A stretch of DNA of 64,000 bases from assembly GCF_014852685.1 (NCBI RefSeq), contig NZ_JACZDF010000005.1:142275-206274 (forward strand), in the 5' to 3' direction. The translations under genes were made by a program, and so were the position numbers. Positions within the stretch are counted from its first letter, which is position 1; every line of letters begins with the position of its first letter. Under the pieces are notes generated by a model, which was not told where the DNA came from, did not search any database, and saw only the letters and a program-made list of their open reading frames with translations. Positions 9,997 through 18,974 of this stretch are shown here, in pieces. The stretch is from Flavimobilis rhizosphaerae. GTDB lineage: Bacteria > Actinomycetota > Actinomycetes > Actinomycetales > Cellulomonadaceae.

Positions 9997-11514
9997 ATGA
10001 CCACTCCCGAGCACACGCTGCCCGAGCCCGACGAGACCCCGCAGGACGCGTTCCTCGCGGACGACCAGGGTGACGTCGACGCCGACGACCAACGTGCCGA
10101 CGCGTTGCGCGCCGGGCTCGTGGACTACGACCTCGCCGATGAGGACCTCGCGCTCCTCGGGCTCGACGACGACGACCTCGTCGCGGTCGAAGCCGCGCAG
10201 GCGCTTCCGGTCCTCGCGGTCGTCGGGCGTCCGAACGTCGGAAAGTCGACCCTCGTCAACCGCATCCTGGGCCGCCGTGAGGCCGTCGTCGAGGACAAGC
10301 CCGGCGTGACACGTGACCGCGTGAGCTATGAGGCGGAGTGGTCCGGGCGGCACTTCATGCTCGTCGACACCGGCGGCTGGGAGACGGACGTCGCGGGGAT
10401 CGACGCGGCCGTCGCGCGCCAGGCCGAGGTCGCGGTCGAGCTCGCCGACGCCGTCGTCTTCGTCGTCGACGCGTCCGTCGGCGCGACCGCGACCGACGAG
10501 CACGTCGTGCGTCTCCTGCGCCGGGCTGGCAAGCCGGTCGTCCTGGCGGCCAACAAGGTCGACGGTCCGCGCGGCGAGGCCGACGCGGCCGCGCTGTGGA
10601 GCCTCGGGCTCGGGGAGCCGCACCCTGTCTCCGCGCTCCACGGGCGCGGCACGGGCGACCTTCTCGACGCTGCGATGCGCAAGCTTCCGCTCGAGACGCA
10701 GCACGGCGTCGCCCGGCCCGACGGGCCGCGTCGTGTCGCGCTCGTCGGTCGTCCCAACGTCGGCAAGTCGTCGCTCCTCAACAAGGTGGCGGGGAGCCAG
10801 CGCGTCGTCGTCGACGACACCGCCGGTACGACGCGCGACCCGGTCGACGAGCTCATCGAGCTCAAGGGACGCACCTGGTGGTTCGTCGACACCGCGGGCA
10901 TCCGCCGCCGGGTCCACCAGACGTCCGGCGCCGACTTCTACGCGTCCCTCCGCACGCAGGCCGCGATCGAGAAGGCCGAGGTCGCGGTCGTCCTCATCGA
11001 CGCGTCCGTCGAGATGAGCGAGCAGGACATTCGCGTCGTCCAGCAGGTCATCGACGCCGGCCGTGCGCTCGTCGTCGCCTACAACAAGTGGGACCTCATG
11101 GATGACGAACGGCGCAGGTATCTCGAGCGTGAGATCGAGCGCGAGCTCGTCCAGGTGCCGTGGGCGCCGCGCGTCAACATCTCCGCGCGGACCGGCTGGC
11201 ACGCCGAGAAGCTCGTGCCCGCGCTTGAGACTGCGCTCGAAAGCTGGGACCGTCGGATCCCGACGGGCCGTCTCAACGCATTCCTCGGCGAGCTCGTCGC
11301 GGCGCACCCGCACCCGCTGCGCGGCGGCAAGCAGCCGCGTGTGCTCTTCGCGACGCAGGTCTCGACGCGTCCGCCGCGCTTCGTCATTTTCGCGTCGGGC
11401 TTCATCGAGGCCGGCTACCGCCGCTTCATCGAGAGGAAGCTCCGCGAGACCTTCAGTTTCGAGGGCACTCCCATCGAGATCTCGGTGCGTGTCCGGGAGA
11501 AGCGCAAGCACTGA
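9997..11514 (+). CDS. der: Ribosome-assembly GTPase Der (EngA)
   Basis: 505-aa tandem GTPase needed for 50S assembly. The first G domain has [14 protein letters not shown] with DTGGWE and NKVD; the second has [14 protein letters not shown] with DTAGIRRR and YNKWDL. A C-terminal KH-like domain includes [21 protein letters not shown]. The N-terminal acidic extension of about 65 residues is typical of actinobacterial Der. ATG 9997 is chosen over GTG 9991 because GGGAGA sits 9 bases upstream of the ATG but only 3 from the GTG. Confidence 0.95.
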   Translation: MTTPEHTLPEPDETPQDAFLADDQGDVDADDQRADALRAGLVDYDLADEDLALLGLDDDDLVAVEAAQALPVLAVVGRPNVGKSTLVNRILGRREAVVEDKPGVTRDRVSYEAEWSGRHFMLVDTGGWETDVAGIDAAVARQAEVAVELADAVVFVVDASVGATATDEHVVRLLRRAGKPVVLAANKVDGPRGEADAAALWSLGLGEPHPVSALHGRGTGDLLDAAMRKLPLETQHGVARPDGPRRVALVGRPNVGKSSLLNKVAGSQRVVVDDTAGTTRDPVDELIELKGRTWWFVDTAGIRRRVHQTSGADFYASLRTQAAIEKAEVAVVLIDASVEMSEQDIRVVQQVIDAGRALVVAYNKWDLMDDERRRYLEREIERELVQVPWAPRVNISARTGWHAEKLVPALETALESWDRRIPTGRLNAFLGELVAAHPHPLRGGKQPRVLFATQVSTRPPRFVIFASGFIEAGYRRFIERKLRETFSFEGTPIEISVRVREKRKH

Positions 11515-11549
11515 CCGACTGTCCCTGCTGATCCCGACGCGGTCAGCCC

Positions 11550-11600
11550 CAGGAATCCGCGCAGATGGTTGCTCCCAGCGACCATCTGCGCGGATTCCTG
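11550..11600. terminator. Bidirectional terminator between der and the FAD reductase
   Basis: Perfect 20-bp inverted repeat: CAGGAATCCGCGCAGATGGT at 11550-11569 and its complement at 11581-11600, with an 11-base loop. It lies between convergent genes, 36 bases after the der stop and 17 bases before the end of the minus-strand gene. Confidence 0.75.
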
Positions 11601-11616
11601 CAATGTGGGGGCGGGG

Positions 11617-12843
11617 CTAGGCGAGGGGGATGCGGCCCCGGAGCGTGGACGGGTCCGGCACGCTGCCCGGGTCGCCGAGCTCCGCGAGGAGCTCGGTCGC
11701 GCGGGCCGCGCTGTCCCAGACGTTCCACAGCATGACGCCGCGCAGCGCACCGTCGTCGGAGACGTGGTAGATCACGCCCGCGTCGCCCAGGGGCCCGGGG
11801 GCCCAGTCCTCGACGAGCGTGAGCCGCGCGTCGAGCGTGCCGACCGCCTCCCAGCCGTCGTCGAACCAGTCTGAGTAGAAGAACGGCGTGTGCGTGTGCG
11901 GCTCGGCCGCGTGCCCGAGCCGCTCGGCCGCGTTCGCGCGCCCCGCGCTGCGCCCCGTCGCGTGCGCGTTGTCGACGTGCTCGACACGCACGCGCCCGAG
12001 CACCGGGTCGGGGTAGCGTGCGACGTCGCCCGCTGCACGGACGTACGGGTCCGACGTGAGGAGCGTCGCGTCGACGACGACGCCGTCGTCGACGTCGAGC
12101 CCGGCACTGCGGGCGAGGTCGTCAGCAGGTGTGATGCCGAGCCCGACGACGATCGCGTCCGACTCGACCCACGTCGCGTCGTCGAGCACGAGCACGGGAC
12201 CTGCGCCCGGTGCCCCTCGTTCAGCCGTCACCGCGCGTCGGTGCGTGAGGATCTCGACGCCGCGGGAGCGCAGGCCCTCCTCGAGCCGGTCGACGAGCAT
12301 GGGCGGCACGAGATGCGCGGCCGGACGGTCCTGCGTGACGACGAGCGTGACGCGCGCCGCCGAGAGCGCGAGGCCGCACGCAAGCTCGATGCCGATGTAG
12401 CCGCCTCCCACGACAACGACGTGCCGGCCCGCGTCCGCGAGCTCGCGCACCCGGCGGTAGTCGCCGAGCGACCGGAACGTGAGGACCCCCGGCACGGGCT
12501 CGGACGTGAGCGTGCGTGGGGCGCCACCCGTCGCGAGGACGAGCCGGTCGTAGCGCACCTGCGCGCCGTCGTCGGTCGTCACGGTGCGGGAAGCGGTGTC
12601 GAGCGCCGTGACGGAACGTCCCGTCCGGACGGTCGCGCCCGTCGCGGCCGCCGTGCCGAGGTCGATCGAGGCGGGCGGGTCGGGTCGCCAGAGGTCCTTC
12701 GTGAGAGGAGGGCGGTCGTACGGCGGGTCGGGCTCCGGGCCGACAACGAGGATCGTCGCGTCCGGATCGACCTCGCGGACCCCGCGCGCGGCGGCGTCCG
12801 CCGCGACACCCGCCCCCACGACGACGTGGTCGAAGCTCTCCAT
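11617..12843 (-). CDS. FAD-dependent pyridine nucleotide-disulfide oxidoreductase (ferredoxin reductase-like)
   Basis: 408-aa reductase of the type that transfers electrons from NAD(P)H to a ferredoxin or similar carrier. It has an N-terminal FAD Rossmann motif VVVGAGVAADAA, the PPYDRPPLTKDLW segment typical of this subgroup, a central NAD(P)H motif VVVVGGGYIGIELA, and the second FAD motif VRAAGDVARY. ATG 12843 is used because GGAGG precedes it; the frame extends 8 codons further without support. No redox-active CxxC is visible. It is divergent from the MFS gene; no ferredoxin or oxygenase lies nearby, so the partner is unknown. Confidence 0.85.
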   Translation of the reverse strand: MESFDHVVVGAGVAADAAARGVREVDPDATILVVGPEPDPPYDRPPLTKDLWRPDPPASIDLGTAAATGATVRTGRSVTALDTASRTVTTDDGAQVRYDRLVLATGGAPRTLTSEPVPGVLTFRSLGDYRRVRELADAGRHVVVVGGGYIGIELACGLALSAARVTLVVTQDRPAAHLVPPMLVDRLEEGLRSRGVEILTHRRAVTAERGAPGAGPVLVLDDATWVESDAIVVGLGITPADDLARSAGLDVDDGVVVDATLLTSDPYVRAAGDVARYPDPVLGRVRVEHVDNAHATGRSAGRANAAERLGHAAEPHTHTPFFYSDWFDDGWEAVGTLDARLTLVEDWAPGPLGDAGVIYHVSDDGALRGVMLWNVWDSAARATELLAELGDPGSVPDPSTLRGRIPLA

Positions 12844-12967
12844 CGTGCACCTCCGCAGGTTCGTCACTGCTCGTCACGGTACGCCTGACCTGTGTCTGCC
12901 GCCCGTCACGGTGACGTGCCCCACTCGGGGCCCTCGCCGTCGCTGTGCGCCCGGGGCGGGTGGGACC

Positions 12968-14308
12968 ATGGAGCACGTGGCCAGCACCCCAGAGCGAAGC
13001 CTCGTCCACCACCCCGACTTTCGACGTCTGTGGGTCGCCGACGCCCTCGCGCAGGTCGGCGCCCAGCTGACGGCGCTCGCGCTGCCCGTCTACGCCGTGA
13101 CGACGCTCGGCGCGACCGCCCTCCAGATGGGCTACCTCACCTCCGCGCAGACGGCGGCGTTCCTCGTCGTCGGCCTACCCGCCGGCGCGTGGGTCGACCG
13201 CATGCGCAAGCGCTCCGTGCTCATCTGGGCCGACGTCATCCGCGGCCTCGTCCTCGCCGCCGTCGTCGTCCTCGCGAGCGTCGGCCTCGGCTCCATGCCG
13301 ATGCTCTACGCCGCAGGTCTCGTCATCTCGGTCGCGACCGTCTTCTTTGACGTCGCGCACCTCTCCTACGTCCCCGGGCTCGTCGGGCTCTCGAAGGTCT
13401 CCGAGGGCAACACGAAGCTCCAGGCGACGTACTCGGTCGCGGCGGTCGCCGTGCCGGCCGTCGGTGGGTCGCTCCTCAAGGTGCTCGCAGCGCCCGTGCT
13501 CATCGGCGTCAACGTCGTCACGTACATCGCGTCCGTCGGGTTCCTCGCCCGCATCCGCAAGGTCGAGACCCTGCCGCCCAAGGACTCCCACCTGCCGCTC
13601 GGACCCGCGATCGCCGAGGGGCTGCGCTTCATCACGCGCACCCCGATGCTCAACCGGCTCGTCTACTCGACGGGCGTGAGCGCACTGTTCTCGACCATGG
13701 GCTGGTCGATGATCATCTACTACGTCGTCACGACCCTCGGGCTCGGCGCCGACGCGATCGGCGTCGTCATGTCGGCGAGCGCTGTCGGCGGGATCCTCGG
13801 CGCGGTGACCGCGCGCCGTGCGACCGACGTCATCGGTGAGGGCCGCATCATCGCGTTCTCAGCATTCCTCACGCCGTTCCTCTTCGCGGCGATCCCGCTC
13901 GCGTCGACGTTCAAGGACCTGGGCGTCGACGCACGCATCCCCCTCATCGTCGGCGGCTTCCTCATGCAGGTCACGCAGACGTGGTTCAACGTCTCCCAGG
14001 TGAGCTTCCGGCAGCGGCTGTGCCCGCCGTACCTGCTCGGTCGCATGAACGCGTCGTTCCGGTTCATCGTCTGGGGCGGCATGCCGATCGCGGGCGTCGT
14101 CGGCGGGCTCATCGCCAACCACTTCGGCGTCGTCGCGATGCTCTGGGTCGTCGTCGTGGGGGAGATCCTCGCGGCGCTGCCGCTCATGCTCTCGCCCTTC
14201 CGCACCATGCGCGTGCTGCCCGGCAACCGCCAGGTGACGGCGCTCGACGACGAGCCCGACGAGGCCCCCGGCACTGGTCCGGACGAGCCCGACGACGCAC
14301 GGCCGTGA
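12968..14308 (+). CDS. MFS transporter (enterobactin/multidrug exporter-like)
   Basis: 446-aa membrane protein with about 12 hydrophobic segments. The N-terminus HPDFRRLWVADALAQVGAQL and the loop motif GAWVDRMRKRSVL between helices 2 and 3 place it with the MFS_3/EntS-like exporters. The C-terminal 30 residues are acidic, Pro/Gly-rich and cytoplasmic. Start is ATG 12968. Substrate unknown. It is divergently arranged with the FAD reductase over a 124-base gap. Confidence 0.8.
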   Translation: MEHVASTPERSLVHHPDFRRLWVADALAQVGAQLTALALPVYAVTTLGATALQMGYLTSAQTAAFLVVGLPAGAWVDRMRKRSVLIWADVIRGLVLAAVVVLASVGLGSMPMLYAAGLVISVATVFFDVAHLSYVPGLVGLSKVSEGNTKLQATYSVAAVAVPAVGGSLLKVLAAPVLIGVNVVTYIASVGFLARIRKVETLPPKDSHLPLGPAIAEGLRFITRTPMLNRLVYSTGVSALFSTMGWSMIIYYVVTTLGLGADAIGVVMSASAVGGILGAVTARRATDVIGEGRIIAFSAFLTPFLFAAIPLASTFKDLGVDARIPLIVGGFLMQVTQTWFNVSQVSFRQRLCPPYLLGRMNASFRFIVWGGMPIAGVVGGLIANHFGVVAMLWVVVVGEILAALPLMLSPFRTMRVLPGNRQVTALDDEPDEAPGTGPDEPDDARP

Positions 14309-14396
14309 CGAGCGCCGACGTGGTCAGCGGCACCTCGAAACTGGGGTAGTATTTCTGACGGCCCGCAAGGGCTGCGAAGGTCCGCTCGCGGGCCTA

Positions 14397-14458
<62 letters not shown>

Positions 14459-14470
<12 letters not shown>

Positions 14471-14514
14471 CGTAAAAGCCCTGGTGAGAGACGGTTTCTC
14501 ACCAGGGCTTCGTC
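14459..14514 (+). repeat. Left copy of island-flanking direct repeat (attL-like)
   Basis: 56 bases covering the last 12 bases of tRNA-Pro and its terminator. The first 32 bases are identical to 18975-19006, and over the full 56 bases there are two mismatches (14491 and 14496). This is the arrangement expected for an element integrated at a tRNA 3' end. Confidence 0.7.
14476..14510 (+). terminator. tRNA-Pro terminator
   Basis: 14-bp perfect stem AAGCCCTGGTGAGA (14476-14489) with its complement at 14497-14510 and a 7-base loop, 5 bases after the tRNA. A near-identical copy lies at 18992-19026 in the right-hand repeat. Confidence 0.7.
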
Positions 14515-14674
14515 ATGTCCGAGGGTGGTTTTCGGTGGTCCCCCCTCTGGTCCCCCGGGGTGGCGCCGGGCGGTCGGCTGTGGACGGCTGGGCCATGTCG
14601 CCCCGACTGCCTGTGGATAAGGGGACCAAAAGGGGACGGGGCTTGACCCCGTTCTCCGGACACGGGTCATGCGG

Positions 14675-15607
14675 CTAAGCCGCCGTGGTGATCGTAGTTG
14701 AGAACTGCTCAGCGCCGTGAGCCTCGAGGCTTCTCTCGAAGGCGTCGGGCGCGAGGTAGCCGATCGCTGAGTGGCGCCGGCGCGTGTTGTAGCGGTTGAC
14801 CCACCGGAACGTCTCCCGCCGCGCTGCGGCCTCGTCGGGAAACGCTGCCGCACCGGCAAGGGTCTCGCGCTTATAGGAGGCGTTGAACGACTCTGCCAAC
14901 GCGTTGTCCGCACTGGAGCCGACCGCTCCCATCGACTGCAGCACTCCGAAGCTCTCACACACCTTGGCGTAGGCCTTGGAGCAGTAGACCGACCCGTGGT
15001 CGGAGTGGAAGATCGCCCCTCGCATGCTTCCGCGCACCTGGTGCGCCATCCTCAGCGCGTCAGTGACGAGCTCGGTGCGCATGTGGTCGGCCAGCGCCCA
15101 TCCCACGAGCTTGCGAGAGTGCAGGTCGATGACGGTAGCCAGGTACCAGTTCGTGCCGTCAGCGATCGGCACGTAGGTGATGTCCCCGACGTAGCGGGAG
15201 TTGATCTCGGGCGCGGTGAAGTTCCGCTGGAGAAGGTCGGGGTGCTTGCGGCCCGAGGGGTCCGGCGTCGTGGTCCTCACCCGTCGACGCAGCCGGATCC
15301 CGGCGATTCCGTGCTCGCGCATGACACGAGCAACCCGCTTGCGGTTGACCCGCTCGGCAGGCTTGCGGCCCTCGTTGAGCTCGGCAGTGACCCGTGGGGC
15401 TCCCAGGGCGCGGTCTCCACCCCGTGCGGGGTCCTGGACGTCGCGGATCGCAGCGGCCAGCACAGCGTCCTGGGCGGCTCTGACCGCACGCCGGGGCGCA
15501 GCCGCGAGCCAGTCGTAGTACGAGGATCGTGCAACGCCCACGACCTGGCACAACCGCTTGACCTCGAAGGCCTCGGAGTGGTCGGCAACGAACTGGAAGC
15601 GGTTCAC
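14675..15607 (-). CDS. IS3-family transposase OrfB (DDE catalytic subunit)
   Basis: 310-aa transposase with an HTH_21-like N-terminal part (VVGVARSSYYDWL) and an rve integrase core. The DDE triad is visible: Asp in RYVGDITYVP, Asp in IFHSDHGSVY, Glu in ALAESFNASYKRE. C-terminal RYNTRRRHSAIGYLAP is typical of IS3 OrfB. Its GTG start overlaps the orfA stop (GTGA), so it is made by reinitiation or by -1 frameshifting to an OrfAB fusion. Confidence 0.9.
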   Translation of the reverse strand: MNRFQFVADHSEAFEVKRLCQVVGVARSSYYDWLAAAPRRAVRAAQDAVLAAAIRDVQDPARGGDRALGAPRVTAELNEGRKPAERVNRKRVARVMREHGIAGIRLRRRVRTTTPDPSGRKHPDLLQRNFTAPEINSRYVGDITYVPIADGTNWYLATVIDLHSRKLVGWALADHMRTELVTDALRMAHQVRGSMRGAIFHSDHGSVYCSKAYAKVCESFGVLQSMGAVGSSADNALAESFNASYKRETLAGAAAFPDEAAARRETFRWVNRYNTRRRHSAIGYLAPDAFERSLEAHGAEQFSTTITTAA

Positions 15608-15930
15608 CAGCGCGTCTCCCCGGCGAAATACTTCGCCGCCGATCGAAGGATGTCCCGCTCGACGGAGAGCTTCTTGACCTCGGCACGTTCTGAGGCCAGC
15701 TCGGCCTCCAAGCGTCGGATCCTTGCAGCATCCGACTCCGGCTCACCGACCGGAACCGGCCCCCCTGATGCCGTTCGGAGCCCCGACCCCAAGTCCCTCA
15801 CCCACACGCGCATCGTCTCTCGTGAGACACCCAGGTCCATCGCGATCTGCTGGATCGTGGCCCCTGGAGTCTGCTCGTAGAGCTCGACCGCGCGACGCTT
15901 GAACTCCGCGTCATAGAACTTTCCTGCCAT
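15604..15930 (-). CDS. IS3-family transposase OrfA (HTH subunit)
   Basis: 108-aa protein with an HTH_Tnp_1-type domain (FKRRAVELYEQTPGATIQQIAMDLGVSRETMRVW split over residues 9-42) and a C-terminal leucine-zipper coiled coil (IRRLEAELASERAEVKKLSV), ending ERDILRSAAKYFAGE. It binds the IS ends and multimerises with OrfB. ATG start at 15930, 66 bases inside the right end of the element. Confidence 0.9.
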   Translation of the reverse strand: MAGKFYDAEFKRRAVELYEQTPGATIQQIAMDLGVSRETMRVWVRDLGSGLRTASGGPVPVGEPESDAARIRRLEAELASERAEVKKLSVERDILRSAAKYFAGETRW

Positions 15931-16070
15931 GGACTGATTCTCGCTCTCCCCGTCGAGTGACGGATTCAGCGTGTCCGGGATCCGGGGTCAAGCCCCGACC
16001 AGACACTTTGGTTCGACCGGGCCTGGACCTCGGGTTCGCTTCTTGTGCACCCGATCGGATTCGCCGTGGA

Positions 16071-16655
16071 TCATCGCTCAGGACGTTTCGGTGTCTGGAG
16101 GCGTTGCACGTGTCGGATGATGCGTGCTGTGCGTGCGGTGTCGTTCGGGGCGGTCGCGATGTCGAGCAAGATCGGGTATCTCGCGGTCTTTCCGAGCGCG
16201 TGAAAGGCGGCCGCTGCGCGGGGCTCTGCATCGAGGGCATTTTGGAGCTCAGCGGGCACCGCGATCGTGGCCGCACCCTCGTAGGCGCGGTCCCAGCGTC
16301 CGTCCGCTTTGGCTCGTTCGATCTCGGCGATGCCTCGCTCACGCATCCGCCCGGTCTCGATCAGCCGAGTCACATGGTCGACATTGCGTTTGGACCACAT
16401 CGATCGTGCCCGTCGAGGTGTGAAGTGCTGACGATAGGTGGCCGTGTCGACGGCGTGTTTGCGGCCATCGATCCAGCCGCTGCAAAGTGCCTCGTCGAGT
16501 GCTTCGGCATACGTCAGCGACGTCGGGGTGGTGGTGCCCTTCTTCGCCAGTGTCAGCCACACGCCGTGACTGCTGTCTTCGTGTCGATCGAGCCAGGCTC
16601 GCCAGGCCGCAGCATCGGGCACCGTGAGGGTCGGTGGGGTGCTAGCTGTTGTCAT
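16071..16655 (-). CDS. YdeI/OmdA-family protein
   Basis: 194-aa protein. PDAAAWRAWLDRHEDSSHGVWL at the N-terminus, LTYAEALDEALCSGWIDGRK and FTPRRARSMWSKRNVDHVTRL are hallmarks of the YdeI/OmpD-associated family. A C-terminal OmdA-type segment (VPAELQNALDAEPRAAAAFHAL) follows. Some relatives are annotated as bacteriocin-protection proteins; the biochemical role is unknown. ATG 16655 has AGGAGG at good spacing. Its first 14 bases overlap the end of the WYL regulator, so the two form an operon. Confidence 0.8.
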   Translation of the reverse strand: MTTASTPPTLTVPDAAAWRAWLDRHEDSSHGVWLTLAKKGTTTPTSLTYAEALDEALCSGWIDGRKHAVDTATYRQHFTPRRARSMWSKRNVDHVTRLIETGRMRERGIAEIERAKADGRWDRAYEGAATIAVPAELQNALDAEPRAAAAFHALGKTARYPILLDIATAPNDTARTARIIRHVQRLQTPKRPER

Positions 16656-17631
16656 CGTGGTGTCCTCCTGTCGGTGCGGGCGCGAGGCTGCGTGTGGCTT
16701 CTGCAACGCGCGTGCTGAGTCCGGTGGCGGCATCGATGAGGGCGTCGGGGCCGAGGATGGTGAAGGGCGCGTCGAATCGGATGATCCAGGCCAGCAGTCC
16801 CGTCCAGGACCAGGAGCCGGCTCGGATGCGGCAACGGGAATCGGATACCTGTTCCATGTCCCTGTCGCCGAGCCACGGGGCGATGTCGCGGGCGGGAAGG
16901 TCCAGGAGGAACTCTCCGTAGCACGGCCACACATCCGCGGTGTGTGAGCCCTTGGACCGCGCCGAGAAGAAGGTGCGCGCGTCACCAGTCGGAATCGGGC
17001 GGGGAGTGAAGACCGCGCCGCCGGCAAAGTTCGGGATGATCTTGTCGAGCCGGTAGATGCGCCAGTCGGAAGCATCGAGGTTCCAGGCGATGAGGTACCA
17101 GCGACCGTTGCGTGCCACGACGGCATGCGGCTCCACTGTGCGTGGGGGACGATCGGTGTCCTCGCCGTAGTCGAAGCGGAACGTCCGGCGATCGCGGACG
17201 GCAGCGCTGATCGCCTCCAGCACCTTCGGGTCCACCCGCAGGGCTGGTCCGGTATCGGTGAAACGGATGCCGTCGACGCGGTGTCGAAGCCTCGACGGCA
17301 TCACCTGCCGCACCGTCGCCAGCGCCCGGGCTGCGGCGTCGTCGAGATCCACGCCGGTCGAAGAACTGCTTTGCAAGGCGACCGCGATCGCCACCGCTTG
17401 TTCGTCATCGAAGAGCAAGGGCGGCAGCTCTGAACCTGCCGCGAGCCGGTAGCCGCCGTCCGGGCCTTTGGTCGCTGTGATCGAGTACCCGAGTTCCCGG
17501 AGCCGATCGACATCGCGGCGGACGGTGCGGGTCGTGACCTGCAGTCGATCGGCGAGCACCTGCCCGGGCCAGTCCCGACGTGACTGCAGCAACGACAGCA
17601 GCGCGAGCATGCGAGACAACGTTCCGGACAT
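16642..17631 (-). CDS. WYL-domain transcriptional regulator (YafY-type)
   Basis: 329-aa regulator. N-terminal HTH_11 domain (MLALLSLLQSRRDWPGQVLA then TRTVRRDVDRLRELGY, residues 8-50); WYL domain around residues 140-215 (FDYGEDTDRP...AVVARNGRWYLIAWNLD...WRIYRLDKI); C-terminal WCX extension. Such proteins usually sense a ligand or nucleic acid and act locally. It is divergent from the VOC-fold gene (107-base gap) and overlaps the YdeI-like gene, so both neighbours are its likely targets. Confidence 0.85.
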   Translation of the reverse strand: MSGTLSRMLALLSLLQSRRDWPGQVLADRLQVTTRTVRRDVDRLRELGYSITATKGPDGGYRLAAGSELPPLLFDDEQAVAIAVALQSSSSTGVDLDDAAARALATVRQVMPSRLRHRVDGIRFTDTGPALRVDPKVLEAISAAVRDRRTFRFDYGEDTDRPPRTVEPHAVVARNGRWYLIAWNLDASDWRIYRLDKIIPNFAGGAVFTPRPIPTGDARTFFSARSKGSHTADVWPCYGEFLLDLPARDIAPWLGDRDMEQVSDSRCRIRAGSWSWTGLLAWIIRFDAPFTILGPDALIDAATGLSTRVAEATRSLAPAPTGGHHDDNS

Positions 17632-17738
17632 GACTCAACTATCCCATCAGTAGCGGACTCATCCTGTCCTCTACGGGGTGCACTGTGGAATCACGGCACA
17701 TCGCCGTCACCATCGCAATAAGACAAGGACCAAGCCGC

Positions 17739-18206
17739 ATGAGCATCACCACGACCACCCACCTCAACTTCCCCGGCACGGCCCGGCAAGCGCTGGACTT
17801 CTACCAGTCCGTCTTCGGCGGCACCGTCACCGCGGCAACCTACGGCGACCTCGGCATGCCCGCAGACGCACCCGGAGCGGACAAGATCGTCTTCGGCCAG
17901 GTCGAGAACGACAACGGGTTCCGGGTCATGGCCTACGACATCCCCGGCCAGGACACCACCAACACCTCCACGCTGGCCGGCCACACACGCCGGGAGAACG
18001 GAACCACGATCACCGACCGCTCCTTCTTCCAGTCCGTGCGCGGCGAGACCCTCGACGAGGTCACCACGATCTGGGACGCACTCGCGGACGGTGCCGATGT
18101 CATCGACCCGCTCGCCGCATCCCCCTGGAGCCCCGGCTTCGGCATGCTCACCGACCGCTTCGGCGTGACCTGGGTCATCGACGTCCAGCCCGCGCACAAC
18201 GCCTGA
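17739..18206 (+). CDS. VOC-family (PhnB/glyoxalase-fold) protein
   Basis: 155-aa vicinal-oxygen-chelate fold protein. LNFPGTARQALDFYQSVFGG near the N-terminus and SPWSPGFGMLTDRFGVTWVI at the C-terminus are the PhnB-like signature. ATG 17739 has AAGGA 9 bases upstream. The function of PhnB-like proteins is not established; some relatives act in drug or toxin resistance. Adjacent WYL and YdeI-like genes suggest a small stress or resistance cassette. Codon choice has more A/T third positions than the flanking core genes. Confidence 0.78.
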   Translation: MSITTTTHLNFPGTARQALDFYQSVFGGTVTAATYGDLGMPADAPGADKIVFGQVENDNGFRVMAYDIPGQDTTNTSTLAGHTRRENGTTITDRSFFQSVRGETLDEVTTIWDALADGADVIDPLAASPWSPGFGMLTDRFGVTWVIDVQPAHNA

Positions 18207-18340
18207 TCCGCATCCCGGTCGGCCCCCGCTAGGAACGAGGGCCGACCGGAACCGACACGCACCACAGGAGTCTGAAGCCACCACCGCAGCCAGGTGAATC
18301 TCAGATGGTCCGGGCTGATTCGCCCTTGGTTTCGTTCCTA

Positions 18341-18876
18341 TCAGGCGGTTTGGGTCCCGGGTGTTCCCAACGGTGTGTCGAGGCCAGCGTAGTAGTCGGC
18401 TTCGACCTCGGCGGGGGGCATGTCGAGCTCTCCGTGGAGGCGTTGGCTGTTCCACCACCACACGTACTCGAGCGTCGCGAGCTCGACCTTCTCGACCGTG
18501 CGCCACGGGCCGCGGCGACGGATGAGTTCGGTCTTGTAGAGCCCGTTGATCGCCTCAGCCATCGCGTTGTCGAACGAATCGCCCACGGTTCCTGTCGACG
18601 GTGTTGCGCCGAGTTCCTCGATCCGATCGGTGTAGACGACGGCGAGGTAGTTCGATCCATGGTCGGCGTGATGGACGAGCCCGTCGAGGTCTCCGTGGCG
18701 GTGGGGACGTGGTGGGGCCGCCGGGAGCGAGGTTCGAGGGTGGCGTCGCCTTCGGCTTCGTAGCGTGCTTTGAGCCGGTAGACCCAGCAGCGGTGCACGC
18801 CGTAGCGGGCGGCGATCTCGGTGACGGTGAGCTGTACGGTGGCAAGTGCGGTGAGGACGAGCTTGGCCTTGAACAT
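18341..18876 (-). pseudogene. Chimeric transposase remnant (IS481-like N-terminus joined to IS3-like C-terminus)
   Basis: From 18876 to about 18691 the frame reads an IS481-type helix-turn-helix (MFKAKLVLTALATVQLTVTE, then YGVHRCWVYRLKARYEAEGD and EPRSRRPHHVPTAT). From about 18691 a different frame reads the C-terminal end of an IS3-type OrfB: GLVHHADHGSNYLAVVYTDR, GDSFDNAMAEAINGLYKTEL, VWWWNSQRLHGELDMP. The first catalytic Asp region is missing and the halves are out of frame, so no functional transposase is made. The join looks like a deletion or recombination between two insertion sequences. Confidence 0.7.
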
Positions 18877-18900
18877 GGCTGAGCATCCGCCGCCGGGGCG

Positions 18901-18970
18901 GTGTCGTGGATGTCGTGAGACATGGCGTCGCGGATGTCGTGAGACACCTGTCGCGGATGTGCTGAGCCAT
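18901..18970. repeat. Three imperfect tandem 23-24-bp repeats at the island's right end
   Basis: Units at 18901-18923, 18924-18947 and 18948-18970 share GTCGnGGATGT followed by a GTGAGACA-like end. Read on the minus strand they begin TGTCTCACGACATCC. They lie immediately upstream of the IS481-like fragment, so they are probably the terminal transposase-binding end of that vanished element. Confidence 0.6.
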
Positions 18971-18974
18971 CACA

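Larger units (their letters stand above)
14638..15996 (-). mobile_element. Complete IS3-family insertion sequence
   Basis: 1359 bp. Ends are inverted repeats starting GGGGCTTGACCCCG on both sides, with further similarity (CCGGACACG) inside. GAC directly flanks both ends (14635-14637 and 15997-15999), a 3-bp target duplication typical of IS3 elements. It carries two overlapping minus-strand genes, orfA and orfB. All parts appear intact, so the element may be active and inserted recently. Confidence 0.85.

Noticed and set aside
14638..14660. IS3 end GGGGCTTGACCCC as a second rifamycin-associated element
   Set aside because: Only the first seven bases match; the central GCGGCAAG of the element is absent and the sequence is the IS terminal repeat.
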